From: Rhodococcus sp. X156
GTDB lineage: Bacteria > Actinomycetota > Actinomycetes > Mycobacteriales > Mycobacteriaceae
Length of the DNA stretch: 64,000 nt
Assembly (NCBI RefSeq): GCF_004006015.1
Contig: NZ_CP034766.1
Location: 2,947,001-3,011,000, forward strand
Direction of reading: 5' to 3'
The notes under the pieces: generated by a model
What the model was told of the DNA's origin: nothing
Seen by the model: only the letters and a program-made list of their open reading frames with translations
The model's database searches: none
In this document: positions 36,574-45,200 of the stretch, piece by piece
Numbering within the stretch: the stretch's first letter is position 1
Layout of the letters: every line of letters begins with the position of its first letter
Translations under genes and position numbers: made by a program

Positions 36574-37226
36574 CAGAGGGCACCACCCTTCACTGCGGAC
36601 TTGACGAACACGAGTCCGCCCTTGTTGCCGGGAACGGCGCCCTTGATGAGCAGCAGGCCGGCCTCGGCGTCGACGCGGTACACGGTCAGGTTCTGCGTGG
36701 TGACCCGCTCGTTGCCCATCCGACCCGCCATGCGCATGCCCTTGAACACGCGACCGGGGGTGGAGGCGCCACCGATGGAGCCGGGCGAGCGGTGCACGCG
36801 CTTCACGCCGTGTCCCGCACCCAGGCCGTGGAAGCCGTGGCGCTTCATGACACCGGCGGTTCCCTTGCCCTTGCTGGTGCCGGTCACGTCGACCACTGCG
36901 CCATCGGCGAAGAGGTCGGCGGTGATCTCCTGGCCGACCTCGTAGCCGGAGACGTCCTCCATGCGGAGCTCGACGAGGTGGCGACGAGGCGTGGTGCCGG
37001 CCTTGGCGAACTGGCCCGCAACGGGCTTGATCACGCGGCGCGGGTCAATCGCGCCGAAGGCCAGCTGCACAGCGTTGTAGCCGTCGTTCTCTACGGTTCG
37101 CACCTGGGTGACGACACAGGGCCCAGCCTGCACGACGGTCACCGGGACGATCCGGTTGTTCTCGTCGAACACCTGGGTCATGCCGAGCTTGTTGCCCAGG
37201 ATGCCCTTCATCTTGTTCTCAGCCAT
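36573..37226 (-). CDS. rplC: 50S ribosomal protein L3
   Basis: L3 nucleates 50S assembly near the peptidyl-transferase centre. The 217-residue protein has [34 protein letters not shown] and [19 protein letters not shown]; its length equals that of M. tuberculosis L3. I chose ATG 37226, with a purine-rich GGAGACAGGA upstream. An in-frame GTG at 37247 overlaps the rpsJ stop and would add seven unconserved residues. Confidence 0.97.
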   Translation of the reverse strand: MAENKMKGILGNKLGMTQVFDENNRIVPVTVVQAGPCVVTQVRTVENDGYNAVQLAFGAIDPRRVIKPVAGQFAKAGTTPRRHLVELRMEDVSGYEVGQEITADLFADGAVVDVTGTSKGKGTAGVMKRHGFHGLGAGHGVKRVHRSPGSIGGASTPGRVFKGMRMAGRMGNERVTTQNLTVYRVDAEAGLLLIKGAVPGNKGGLVFVKSAVKGGAL

Positions 37227-37243
37227 CGGTCCTGTCTCCGCCG

Positions 37244-37549
37244 TCACTGGATGTTGACGTCGACGCTCGCCGGAAGGTCGATGCGCATGAGCGCGTCCAC
37301 CGTCTTGGGCGTCGGGTCGAGGATGTCAATGAGGCGCTTGTGGGTGCGCATCTCGAAGTGCTCGCGCGAGTCCTTGTACTTGTGCGGCGAGCGGATGACG
37401 CAGTACACGTTCTTCTCGGTCGGCAGCGGCACAGGACCGACCACGCGTGCACCCGTACGGGTGACGGTCTCGACGATCTTGCGCGCGGACGCGTCGATCG
37501 CCTCATGGTCATAGGCCTTGAGCCGGATGCGGATCTTTTGTCCCGCCAC
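37244..37549 (-). CDS. rpsJ: 30S ribosomal protein S10
   Basis: S10 is in the 30S head and also acts in NusB-linked antitermination. GTG 37549 gives 101 residues beginning [19 protein letters not shown], the same length as in M. tuberculosis. [22 protein letters not shown] is the family core. GAGGG precedes the start, right after a tetraloop hairpin. It is the first gene of the superoperon; tuf, fusA, rpsG and rpsL are not next to it here. Confidence 0.97.
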   Translation of the reverse strand: MAGQKIRIRLKAYDHEAIDASARKIVETVTRTGARVVGPVPLPTEKNVYCVIRSPHKYKDSREHFEMRTHKRLIDILDPTPKTVDALMRIDLPASVDVNIQ

Positions 37550-37567
37550 GCTTGCCCTCTTCCTTGC

Positions 37568-37585
37568 TTGCCGCTTTCGCGGCAA
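37568..37585 (-). promoter_or_regulatory. GNRA-capped hairpin just before rpsJ
   Basis: In the transcript UUGCCGC and GCGGCAA form a 7-bp stem closed by the tetraloop GAAA. It ends 18 bases before the rpsJ GTG, immediately upstream of the Shine-Dalgarno region. A stable GNRA hairpin here could set translation of S10 or protect the 5' end. Confidence 0.5.
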
Positions 37586-37941
37586 CTCACTGTCGTATGA
37601 ACGCCATGCGGTGTGTCAGCGCCGACCAGCAGGCTGCGCTGTTGTTCTCGAACTGTCGGTACGACGAGCCCATGCCCGACGACATCGACCATCCACCAGC
37701 ACGGGAACCACGCGCAGGCGCAGCACCGATCCACTCGCGATGTTCAACTGTCGGGCCCGCCGGTACACGCGGTCGGGTGTGTCGCGTTCACGCCCGAGGA
37801 CTGAAGTGCCATCCTACGGGGATCACCCGGCGCCAGCTCGGCGTCTATAGCCGAAGCTCACACATACCCTGCCCACCACGGACAGCCATGGGATCCGCGA
37901 GGAACCCACGACCCATCACGTCGTGTCAAGGCAACCGCACC

Positions 37942-37970
37942 AGTATGCACGACGCGCCCTCGCACATCAA
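37942..37970 (-). promoter_or_regulatory. Candidate promoter of the S10 superoperon
   Basis: On the minus strand TTGATG (37970-37965) and CATACT (37947-37942) are 17 bases apart. It would give a leader of nearly 390 bases before rpsJ, which is long, so other start sites closer to the gene remain possible. Confidence 0.3.
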
Positions 37971-38143
37971 ACCGCCTCCGGCCGCGGCACTCACGCCGGC
38001 GGCACCGCGCCGGATCGGGGTCAGCACACGGTCGTGCCTGCTCAGCCGGTGCGGCGCCCGGTCTCGTGGATAACATCTGTGGGCCCACACGCGATGAGAC
38101 AGGATGTCCGCTTCCCTACCCCCTGCTGCGTCCGGAGGACCCC

Positions 38144-38947
38144 GTGCCCGTCGCGACGCTGAACGGCATCCGGCTGAGCTACGCGGTGTCCGGCGAGGGG
38201 CCGCTGGTGGTCCTGGTGATGGGCAGCGGAAGCCCGGGGCGAGTGTGGGACCTGCACCAGACGCCCGCCCTGGAGGCGGCCGGCTACCGGGTGGCCCGGG
38301 TGGACAACCGAGGCATCGCGCCCAGCGACGAGTGCCCCGAGGGCTTCACCATCGCCGACATGGCTGCCGACACCGCCGCGCTGATCGAGCACCTCGGCTC
38401 CCCAGCGGCGGTGGTGGGCACCTCGCTGGGGGCCCGGATCACCCAGGAGCTGGCGCTGACCCGCCCCGAGCTGGTGTCCCGGGCGGTGCTGTTCACCGCG
38501 CACGCCCGGCTGCGTCCCGCCCAGGCCGCCCTGTCGGCGGCGGAGGCGGAGCTGGCCGAGACCGGGCAGCGGGTGTCCCCGCGGTACTCCGCAGCGGTCA
38601 CTGCGGCGCTGAACCTCTCTCCCCGCACGCTCGCCGACCCGTCCACCTGCCAGGAGTGGCTGGACGTCCTGGAGTTCTCCGCCGCCACCGGCGGGCCCGG
38701 GACGGCCGCACAGCTGCGGCTGGACAACGGCTTCGACCGCCGGAGCGCCTACCGCGGCATCCGGGTGCCCACGATGGTCGTGGCCTTCGCCGACGACCGG
38801 GTGATCGACCCCCAGCTGTGCCGCGAGGTGGCCGACGCCATCCCCGGCTGCCGTTACGAGGTAGTTGCCGACGCAGGGCACTTCGGCCTGCTGGAACGCC
38901 CCGAGCCGGCGAACGCCCTGCTGCTGGAATTCCTTTCCGGCCGCTGA
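38144..38947 (+). CDS. Alpha/beta-fold hydrolase
   Basis: The 267-residue protein shows the alpha/beta-hydrolase pattern: oxyanion-region VLVMGSGSPG, nucleophile elbow GTSLGA (Ser94), acid DDRVID (Asp217 or Asp218) and His246 in DAGHFG. It has no signal peptide, so it is cytosolic. The closest general type is the MhpC/haloperoxidase-like family; substrate is not predictable. GTG 38144 follows GGAGG; the frame extends upstream to 38066 without support. It is followed after 17 bases by drrA, so it is probably co-transcribed with the exporter. A role as releasing or editing esterase for the NRPS product is possible but only inferred. Confidence 0.82.
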   Translation: MPVATLNGIRLSYAVSGEGPLVVLVMGSGSPGRVWDLHQTPALEAAGYRVARVDNRGIAPSDECPEGFTIADMAADTAALIEHLGSPAAVVGTSLGARITQELALTRPELVSRAVLFTAHARLRPAQAALSAAEAELAETGQRVSPRYSAAVTAALNLSPRTLADPSTCQEWLDVLEFSAATGGPGTAAQLRLDNGFDRRSAYRGIRVPTMVVAFADDRVIDPQLCREVADAIPGCRYEVVADAGHFGLLERPEPANALLLEFLSGR

Positions 38948-38964
38948 CCACAGGAGGAAGCGAC

Positions 38965-40164
38965 ATGCCCGATCCGACCGACGGTGTGACCGTGCAGGGG
39001 GTCGAGAAGCGCTTCGGTGACGTGCGCGCCCTGCGCGGCATCACCTTCTCCGCCCCGCGCGGCTCCGTGCTGGGGATTCTCGGTCCGAACGGCGCGGGCA
39101 AGACCACCGTGGTCAACGTGCTGACCACGCTGCTGCGCCCCGACGCCGGCACCGCCACGGTGGCCGGTTTCGACGTGGTCCGCCAGGCCGCGCAGGTGCG
39201 GCGCGCCATCATGGTCACCGGCCAGTACGCCGCGCTGGACGAGTCGTTGTCCGGCCGGGAGAACCTCGTGCTCTTCGGCCGCCTGATGGGGCTGGACAAG
39301 CGGTCCGCGCGGGTCAGGACCGCGGAGCTGCTGGCCGACTTCGACCTGGTGGAGGCGGCGGGACGCAAGGTGGGCGGCTACTCCGGAGGCATGCGCCGAC
39401 GCATCGACATCGCGTGCGGGCTGGTGGTGCGACCGGACGTGGTGTTCCTGGACGAGCCGACCACCGGTCTGGACCCGCGGAGCCGCCAGTTCGTGTGGGA
39501 CCTGGTGAGCCGGCTCAAGGACGACGGCATCACCACCGTCCTGACCACCCAGTACCTGGACGAGGTGGACGTGCTCTCGGACAACATCGTGGTGATCGAC
39601 AAGGGCACGGTGGTGGCCGAGGGCACCGCTGACCAGCTCAAGGAGCGCACCGGCACCAGCTACTGCGAGATCGTCCCCCTGCACACCACGGACCTGCCGC
39701 AGCTGCTGGCCGCGCTGGGCCCGCTGGTTCCCGCGGGCACCGCGGCGGTGCCCGCGGGTGACCGGGTGTCCATCCCCGCTCCCCAGGGCGCCACCACCCT
39801 CGCCGAGGCGCTGCGCCGGCTGGACGCAGCGCAGGTGGAGATCGCCGACATCGCGCTGCGGCGGCCCTCCCTGGACGACGTGTTCTTCGCCCTGACCGCG
39901 CCGACCGACGCCGAGACAGACCAGGACAGCGCCGCCACGGACACCCCCGCCGCGCCACGGGCCCGCCCAGCGGGGTCCAGCCCAGCGGGGTCCAGCCCAG
40001 CGGGGTCCAGCCCAGCGGGGTCCAGCACCGGAAACCTGGGCGACGGCGACCCCGGTGACGCACAGGTCAGCGATCGCGCGGCTGGTGGCGGTGAGGTGTC
40101 GGCGGAGGTCGGCGCGGGTGCGTCCCCGCCGTCGGGGCGCCGCGACGGCGGCGGCCCGGCGTGA
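38965..40164 (+). CDS. drrA: DrrA-type ABC transporter ATP-binding protein
   Basis: This ATPase energises export of a hydrophobic compound through its DrrB/DrrC partners. Of its 399 residues, about 1-230 form the ABC domain: Walker A GPNGAGKTT, signature YSGGMRRRIDIA, Walker B VVFLDEPTTGLDPRSR. In the H-loop the His is Gln (TTQYLDE), as is usual in DrrA. Residues 230-315 form the DrrA C-terminal domain (RRPSLDDVFFALT). An extra tail of about 80 low-complexity residues holds four PAGSS-type repeats and is unusual for the family. ATG 38965 follows AGGAGGAAG. Its stop overlaps the next gene (GTGA). Confidence 0.92.
   Translation: MPDPTDGVTVQGVEKRFGDVRALRGITFSAPRGSVLGILGPNGAGKTTVVNVLTTLLRPDAGTATVAGFDVVRQAAQVRRAIMVTGQYAALDESLSGRENLVLFGRLMGLDKRSARVRTAELLADFDLVEAAGRKVGGYSGGMRRRIDIACGLVVRPDVVFLDEPTTGLDPRSRQFVWDLVSRLKDDGITTVLTTQYLDEVDVLSDNIVVIDKGTVVAEGTADQLKERTGTSYCEIVPLHTTDLPQLLAALGPLVPAGTAAVPAGDRVSIPAPQGATTLAEALRRLDAAQVEIADIALRRPSLDDVFFALTAPTDAETDQDSAATDTPAAPRARPAGSSPAGSSPAGSSPAGSSTGNLGDGDPGDAQVSDRAAGGGEVSAEVGAGASPPSGRRDGGGPA
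39966..40025 (+). repeat. Four perfect 15-bp tandem repeats in the drrA tail
   Basis: The unit CCCAGCGGGGTCCAG occurs four times without a mismatch and encodes a five-residue Pro-Ala-Gly-Ser-Ser type repeat. The unit is a multiple of three, so copy-number change would keep the frame. Confidence 0.95.
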
Positions 40165-40988
40165 GCGCCCCGGTGGCTTCCCGCGACAAGCCCGCCCCCT
40201 CCCCCCGCCCGCTGCACCACCACGCTCGGCCGGCGCCCGGCGGGCTGTCGCAGTGGCTGACCCTGGCCGGTCGGCACACCCGGGCCATGGGCACCAACGG
40301 CGAGCTGGTGGTCTCCCTGGTCGCGCCGCCGATCTTCGCGCTCGGCTTCGACCTGCCGCTGCGCTCCATCATGGATTCCCAGGGCGTCGACTACGGGCAG
40401 TTCATCACCCCGATCATCGTGCTGCAGGCGATGAGCTTCATCGCGGTCTCCTCCGCCGTGCGGGCCGCCTACGAGTCGGTGAACGGCATGACCACGCGGA
40501 TGCGGACGATGCCGGTGAACCCCGCGGCTCCGCTGGCCGGGCGAATGACCGCCTCGGCCGTGCGGGTGGTGGTGTCACTGCTGTCCGCGCTGCTGTCGGG
40601 CTACCTGTTGGGCTTCCGCTTCGAGAACGGCGTGGACAACGCGGTGCTGTTCTGCGGCTTCGCCTTCGTCATCGCCCTGGTGCTGTCCATCGGGGCTGAC
40701 GCGCTGGGGACCCTGTCGCACAACCCTGAGGCGACCAGCCAGATCCTCACGCTGCCCCAGCTGGTGCTGGGCATGCTCTCCACCGGCTACGTGCCCGAGG
40801 AGGGCTTCCCCGAGTGGATCCAGCCGTTCGTGCGCAACCAGCCGGTGTCGCACTTCTGCGCAGTGATGCGGTCGCTGGCAGAGGGCACCGGGGACACCAC
40901 GCACGTGCTGCCCGCGCTGCTGTGGCTGGGCGGGCTGGCCGCGGCCTTCACGCTGGCCTCGGTGCACGCCAACCTGCGGAGGGGCTAG
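40161..40988 (+). CDS. drrB: DrrB-type ABC-2 transporter permease
   Basis: This 275-residue membrane protein has a Pro-rich cytosolic N-terminus of about 35 residues and six hydrophobic helices from about 50 to 270. It has the ABC-2 features MRTMPVNPAAPLAGRM and PEEGFPEWIQPFVRNQPVSHF. GTG 40161 overlaps the drrA stop by four bases. It works with DrrA and DrrC. Only three bases separate it from drrC. Confidence 0.9.
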   Translation: MSAPVASRDKPAPSPRPLHHHARPAPGGLSQWLTLAGRHTRAMGTNGELVVSLVAPPIFALGFDLPLRSIMDSQGVDYGQFITPIIVLQAMSFIAVSSAVRAAYESVNGMTTRMRTMPVNPAAPLAGRMTASAVRVVVSLLSALLSGYLLGFRFENGVDNAVLFCGFAFVIALVLSIGADALGTLSHNPEATSQILTLPQLVLGMLSTGYVPEEGFPEWIQPFVRNQPVSHFCAVMRSLAEGTGDTTHVLPALLWLGGLAAAFTLASVHANLRRG

Positions 40989-40991
40989 CCG

Positions 40992-41897
40992 ATGAGCACT
41001 GTCACCCCACCCAGTCGCACCCCGTGGCCGCCCAGCCCCACGCCGCGCCCGGCCGTCACCCCGCCCGAGCCCACCGGCGCGCTGGCCTTCCTCGTGCCCA
41101 CCCGGGCCGCACCCGAGCGGTCGCTGCGAGCGCTCGGACCGCAGAGCCTGCTGCAGGCCCGGCGGCTGCTCACGCGGTGGCTGCGCGACCCCTTCACCAC
41201 CATCCAGGCACTGGTCTACCCCGCCGTCACGCTGGTGATGCTCTGGGTGGTGCTCGGTGACTCGATCGCCGACGCCACCGGGCAGGACGCTCTGGACGGG
41301 CTGGTGCCCATGACCGCGCTGGTGGGCACCATGGCCGGGGCGGTGGCGGGAGCGGTGTCGCTGATGGGTGAGCGCGACTCAGGGCTGGTGGGCAGGTTCT
41401 GGGTGATGCCGGTCAACCGGGCAGGGCCGATCGTCGGCCGTCTGCTCGCCGAGATGGTGCGCATCCTGCTCACCACGGTGATCATCGTCGCCGTCGGGCT
41501 GCTGATCGGCTTCCGCTTCGACCGGGGACTGCTGGCCGGGCTGGCCATGGTGGGGATGCCGCTGCTGTTCGGGCTGGGCTACTCCACCCTGGCCACCGCG
41601 GCCGCGCTCTACAGCCGCCGGACCACCTTCGTGGAGATGCTGTCGCTGGCCACCACCATCCTGATGTTCTTCAACACCGGGTTCGTGCCGCTGGACGCCT
41701 ACCCCAGCTGGCTGCAGGGACCGGTGCAGTACCAGCCGATGTCCTGCGCGGTGGACACCATGAAGGCGCTGGCGGTGGGCGGACCCACGCTCACCCCGCT
41801 GCTGCTGCTGCTCGCCTGGACGGGCGGGCTGGTGGTGGTGTTCGGGTGGCCGGCCATCGTCGGCTACGGCCGGGCTGCGGGAAGTGCGCGCCGCTGA
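40992..41897 (+). CDS. drrC: DrrC-type ABC-2 transporter permease
   Basis: The 301-residue second permease has a long Pro-rich N-terminus (about 60 residues) and six hydrophobic helices. FWVMPVNRAGPIVGRLLAEM and FVPLDAYPSWLQGPVQYQPMS are the same conserved ABC-2 elements as in DrrB, showing the two are paralogs. Pairs like this export siderophores, glycopeptidolipids, phthiocerol lipids or antibiotics in actinobacteria. Its neighbourhood to mbtH and a large NRPS makes the NRPS product a plausible cargo. Confidence 0.9.
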   Translation: MSTVTPPSRTPWPPSPTPRPAVTPPEPTGALAFLVPTRAAPERSLRALGPQSLLQARRLLTRWLRDPFTTIQALVYPAVTLVMLWVVLGDSIADATGQDALDGLVPMTALVGTMAGAVAGAVSLMGERDSGLVGRFWVMPVNRAGPIVGRLLAEMVRILLTTVIIVAVGLLIGFRFDRGLLAGLAMVGMPLLFGLGYSTLATAAALYSRRTTFVEMLSLATTILMFFNTGFVPLDAYPSWLQGPVQYQPMSCAVDTMKALAVGGPTLTPLLLLLAWTGGLVVVFGWPAIVGYGRAAGSARR

Positions 41898-41917
41898 GCC
41901 GTCCTGCTGAGCCCGCA

Positions 41918-41957
41918 CAGCGAGGGCGCCCGGCGTGATCGCCGGGCGCCCTCGCTG
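41918..41957. terminator. Bidirectional terminator between drrC and mbtH
   Basis: An 18-bp perfect inverted repeat (arms 41918-41935 and 41940-41957) closes on the four-base loop TGAT. It lies 20 bases after the drrC stop and eight bases beyond the mbtH stop. Placed between convergent genes, it should end both transcripts. Confidence 0.85.
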
Positions 41958-41965
41958 CGCAGTCG

Positions 41966-42196
41966 TCAGCTCGCCGTGCCGCGGGCGTCGGCCTCCATCG
42001 CCTCGACGAGGCTCTTCGGCCGCATGTCCGTCCAGCTCTCCTCCACGTAGCTGACGCACTCCGCGCGGGAGGCGGTGCCGAACGCCACGGTCCAGCCCGC
42101 GGGCACGTCGGCGAACTCCGGCCACAGCGAGTGCTGGTTCTCCTCGTTGACCAGCACCCGGAAACGGCCGTCCGCGTCGTCGAATGGGTTGCTCAC
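41966..42196 (-). CDS. mbtH: MbtH-like NRPS accessory protein
   Basis: MbtH-like proteins bind the A domains of NRPSs and are often needed for their folding and activity. The 76-residue protein has the signature [19 protein letters not shown] and the later [11 protein letters not shown]; the conserved Trp residues are present. GTG 42196 ([12 protein letters not shown]) has AAGGAG upstream and is the standard start; a longer frame to 42250 is not conserved. It follows the NRPS gene by 69 bases on the same strand and is probably co-transcribed as the last gene of that unit. Confidence 0.95.
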   Translation of the reverse strand: MSNPFDDADGRFRVLVNEENQHSLWPEFADVPAGWTVAFGTASRAECVSYVEESWTDMRPKSLVEAMEADARGTAS

Positions 42197-42265
42197 TTGC
42201 CAGCTCCTTCTCGTTGTCACCTGTTCCGTGCCTGGCCCCGCGGGCCGCACGGCCGATCTGCTGGG

Positions 42266-45200
42266 CTACACGTGCCGCGCCACCGCGGTGAGCACCTGCT
42301 CCCAGAGCTCCATCAGGGCGTCGGCCTCCGCGGCGGGCAGCACGCCCTCCGGGTGCGACAGCTGCGCCACGTAGGTGGGCCCGTCCGGCCCGTCCTCCAC
42401 CAGCGTCTGCAGGTCGAGCACCGCCTGGGCGGGCAGCTCGCTGCGGGCGGTGGTGAAGATGCCCTCGGCCTGCAGGTCCGGCTGCCAGGCACCCTGCGCG
42501 CCCAGGCCTGCCCCCTCGGGCAGCCGGATCCGGCCGACGTAGTTGAAGACGACCTGCGGCTCGCCCAGGGGACGCAGCTCAGCCGCCGTCTCGGGGTTGA
42601 GGTAGCGCAGCATGCCGTAGCCGATGCCGTGGTCGGGGACCGCCGCCAGCTGCTGGTGCACCCGCCGGACCGCGTCCGCGGCAGCGAACGGGTTGCCGGA
42701 GGCGACCTCGTCCAGCTCCACCCCCCGCAGGTCCACCCGCGCGGGGTACATGGTGGTGAACCACCCTGCCGTCCGGGAGAGGTCCGCACCCTCCACCAGG
42801 TGCTCCTCCCGGCCGTGACCCTCCAGGGTGAGCAGCACCGACCGCTGCCGCACCCCGCGCCGGCGCTGCCACAGCGACACCGCGGTGGCCAGGGTGGCCA
42901 CCAGCACGTCGGGGAAGGTGCCGCCCAGCTCGGCCGTCGAGGCAGCCAGCAGCGGTCGGGTGACCGCCACCGGCAGCCGCAGCTCGGTGCGCCGCAAGGT
43001 CCGCGCCACGTCCACGCTGAGGTCCAGCGGGCGGGTGCCGAGCGCCGGTTCCGCCGTGTCCAGCACCGAGCGCCACCGCGCCAGCTCGGCGACCCGCTCG
43101 GGCGTGCGCGCCGCAGCGGTGAGGCCCCGGGTCCACTCCTGCAACGAGGAGCCGGTGTGCATCAGCTGCACTGGCTGGCCGGCCTGCACCTGCTCACCGG
43201 CCGTGGCGAAGTCGGGGACCAGGAAGCGCCAGGAGACGGCGTCGACCACCAGGTGGTGCGCGGCCACCAGCAGTCGCCCTGCGGTGCCCGGCTCGGCCGG
43301 GGCCAGCCACAGGAAGCGCACCAGGGGCCCCCCGCTCACGTCGGTGGTGGCGACGGCGTGGTCGTAGGCGTCCCGGGCGGCGGCGGTGAACCCGGCGGTG
43401 CCCGGCTCCGCCCCGGCGGGGAGCTCCACCCGCTCGACCAGCTCGGCGGCGCGCAGCTCACCCACCGGCGGCACCCACAGCGCCTTGCCGGCAGGCGCAG
43501 GGCCGCCCCGTGCGGCGTCCACCTGGGTCAGATCCACCTGGGCCGGGTCCACCAGGCGGGCACGCAGGGCCGGGTGCGCATCGAGCACGGCCTGCACCAC
43601 CTGCTCGAGCTGGGTCGCGGGCAGCCCCGGCGGCAGGGTCAGCAGCATCGGCATGTGGAACCAGCGGTAGTCGCCGCCGCGCTCCACCATCTTGGCCGCC
43701 ACCGGGGTGAGCGGCACCCAGCCCGATCCGTCGTCAGCGCCCTGCTGCGCCTGCGGCCCCCCGGTCGCCGGCTGGGCCTGCGCCCGGGCGAGCGCCGCCG
43801 CGGCGAGGTCAGCCACGGTGGGGCTGTCCACCACGTCCCTGGCCGTCAGCTGCAGGCCGGCGGCACGGGCGCAGGACACCAGCTGCATCGAGCCGATGCT
43901 GTCCCCGCCGAGGCCGAAGAAGGAGTCGTCCAGCCCCACCTTGTCGTGGCCGAGCAGGTCGGCGATCAGCTCGGCCAGCACCTGCTCCACCGCGCTCTCC
44001 GGTGCCCGGTACTGCACCTCGTCGGTGCCCGGCACCGGCAGTGCGGCCCGGTCGACCTTGCCCGACGGTCCCAGCGGCATCTGCGCCAGCACGGTCACCA
44101 CGGTGGGCACCAGGGAGGCGGGCAGCCGCGCCGCCACCGCTTCCCGCAGCTGCTGCGGGTCCAGCGGCGCGCCGTGGCCGTCGGCGCCTCGGTGGTCGGC
44201 GCTCACGTAGGCGGCCAGTGCGGTGGCCGTGCCCGCCTGGCGAGCCACCACCACCGCGCGCGCCACCCCGGGCTGCTCCAGCAGCACCGCCTCCACCTCG
44301 CCGGGCTCCACCCGCAGCCCGCGGATCTTCAGCTGCAGGTCGCTGCGGCCGACGTACTCCAGCGCCCCGTCCGGACGCCAGCGCACCACGTCACCGGTGC
44401 GGTACATCCGCGCTCCGGCCCCGGTGAAGGGGTCGGCCACGAAGCGCTCGGCGGTGAGCCCCGGCCGGGCGGCGTAGCCGCGGGACACCTGCTCGCCGGC
44501 CAGGTACAGCTCCCCCTCCGCCCCCACCGGAACCGGCTGCAGCGTGGGGCTGAGCACGTAGGCACGGGTGTTCCACACCGGTGTGCCGATGGGCACCGCG
44601 CCTGCGGCGCCGCCAGCGGCCACCTGCGAGGTGGCGTCCACGGTCACCTCGGTGGGCCCGTACAGGTTGACCACCTCGGCGCCGAACACCCGGGCCGTCC
44701 TGCTCGCCAGCGCCTGGGTGAGCGTCTCCCCACCGGAGAACACCCTGCGCAGGTGCAGCTCGGTGCCGGCCCGCTCGGCGGCGTCCACCACCAGGCTGAG
44801 CACGCTGGGCACGTACTGCACCACCGTCACGCCCTGGGTGGCGATGACGTCGAGCATGTACTCGGCGTCGACGTGGCCCTCCGGTGCCGGCACCACCAGG
44901 GTGGCCCCCACCGCCAGTGGCGCGAACAGCTCCCACACCGAGGCGTCGAAGGTGTGCAGGGTCTTCTGCAGCACCACGTCCTCGGCGTCGAGGCCGTGCT
45001 CGGCGCACAGCCACCGCACCTGGTTGACGATCGAGCGGTGCTGCACGGTCACCCCCTTGGGCCGCCCGGTGGACCCGGAGGTGAACAGCACGTAGGCGGC
45101 GTTGCCCGGCCGCAGCGGCGCGGTGCGGTCGCTGTCTCGCAGGGGCGCGGCGGACAGCCCGGACAGGTCGAGCTGGTCGACGAGGACCGTGGGCACGTCC

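Larger units (their letters stand above)
37550..38143. other. 594-base intergenic region between rpsJ and the hydrolase gene
   Basis: This gap holds the promoters of the ribosomal superoperon (minus) and the hydrolase-drr group (plus). Short open frames cross it on both strands, but none has a ribosome site plus a protein-like composition. I see a tetraloop hairpin next to rpsJ and one candidate minus-strand promoter (37942-37970). A second TTGACA at 37929-37924 has no -10 partner. No RNA gene is recognised. Confidence 0.6.

Noticed and set aside
37924-37929. Perfect TTGACA on the minus strand upstream of rpsJ
   Set aside because: No -10 element lies 16-19 bases downstream, so it was not called a promoter.
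37552-38073. A 173-codon plus-strand frame in the rpsJ-hydrolase gap
   Set aside because: It overlaps the rpsJ leader, has Arg/Pro/Ser-rich shadow composition, and has no ribosome site I could find.
40285-40320. Possible CRISPR or satellite array among the short repeats in the window
   Set aside because: All tandem repeats found are inside coding genes, have no spacers, and keep the reading frame. There is no array with unique spacers anywhere in the window.
42197-42250. Longer N-terminus for mbtH
   Set aside because: MbtH-like proteins start at the SNPFDD region. GTG 42196 has AAGGAG upstream and the extra 18 residues are not family-like.
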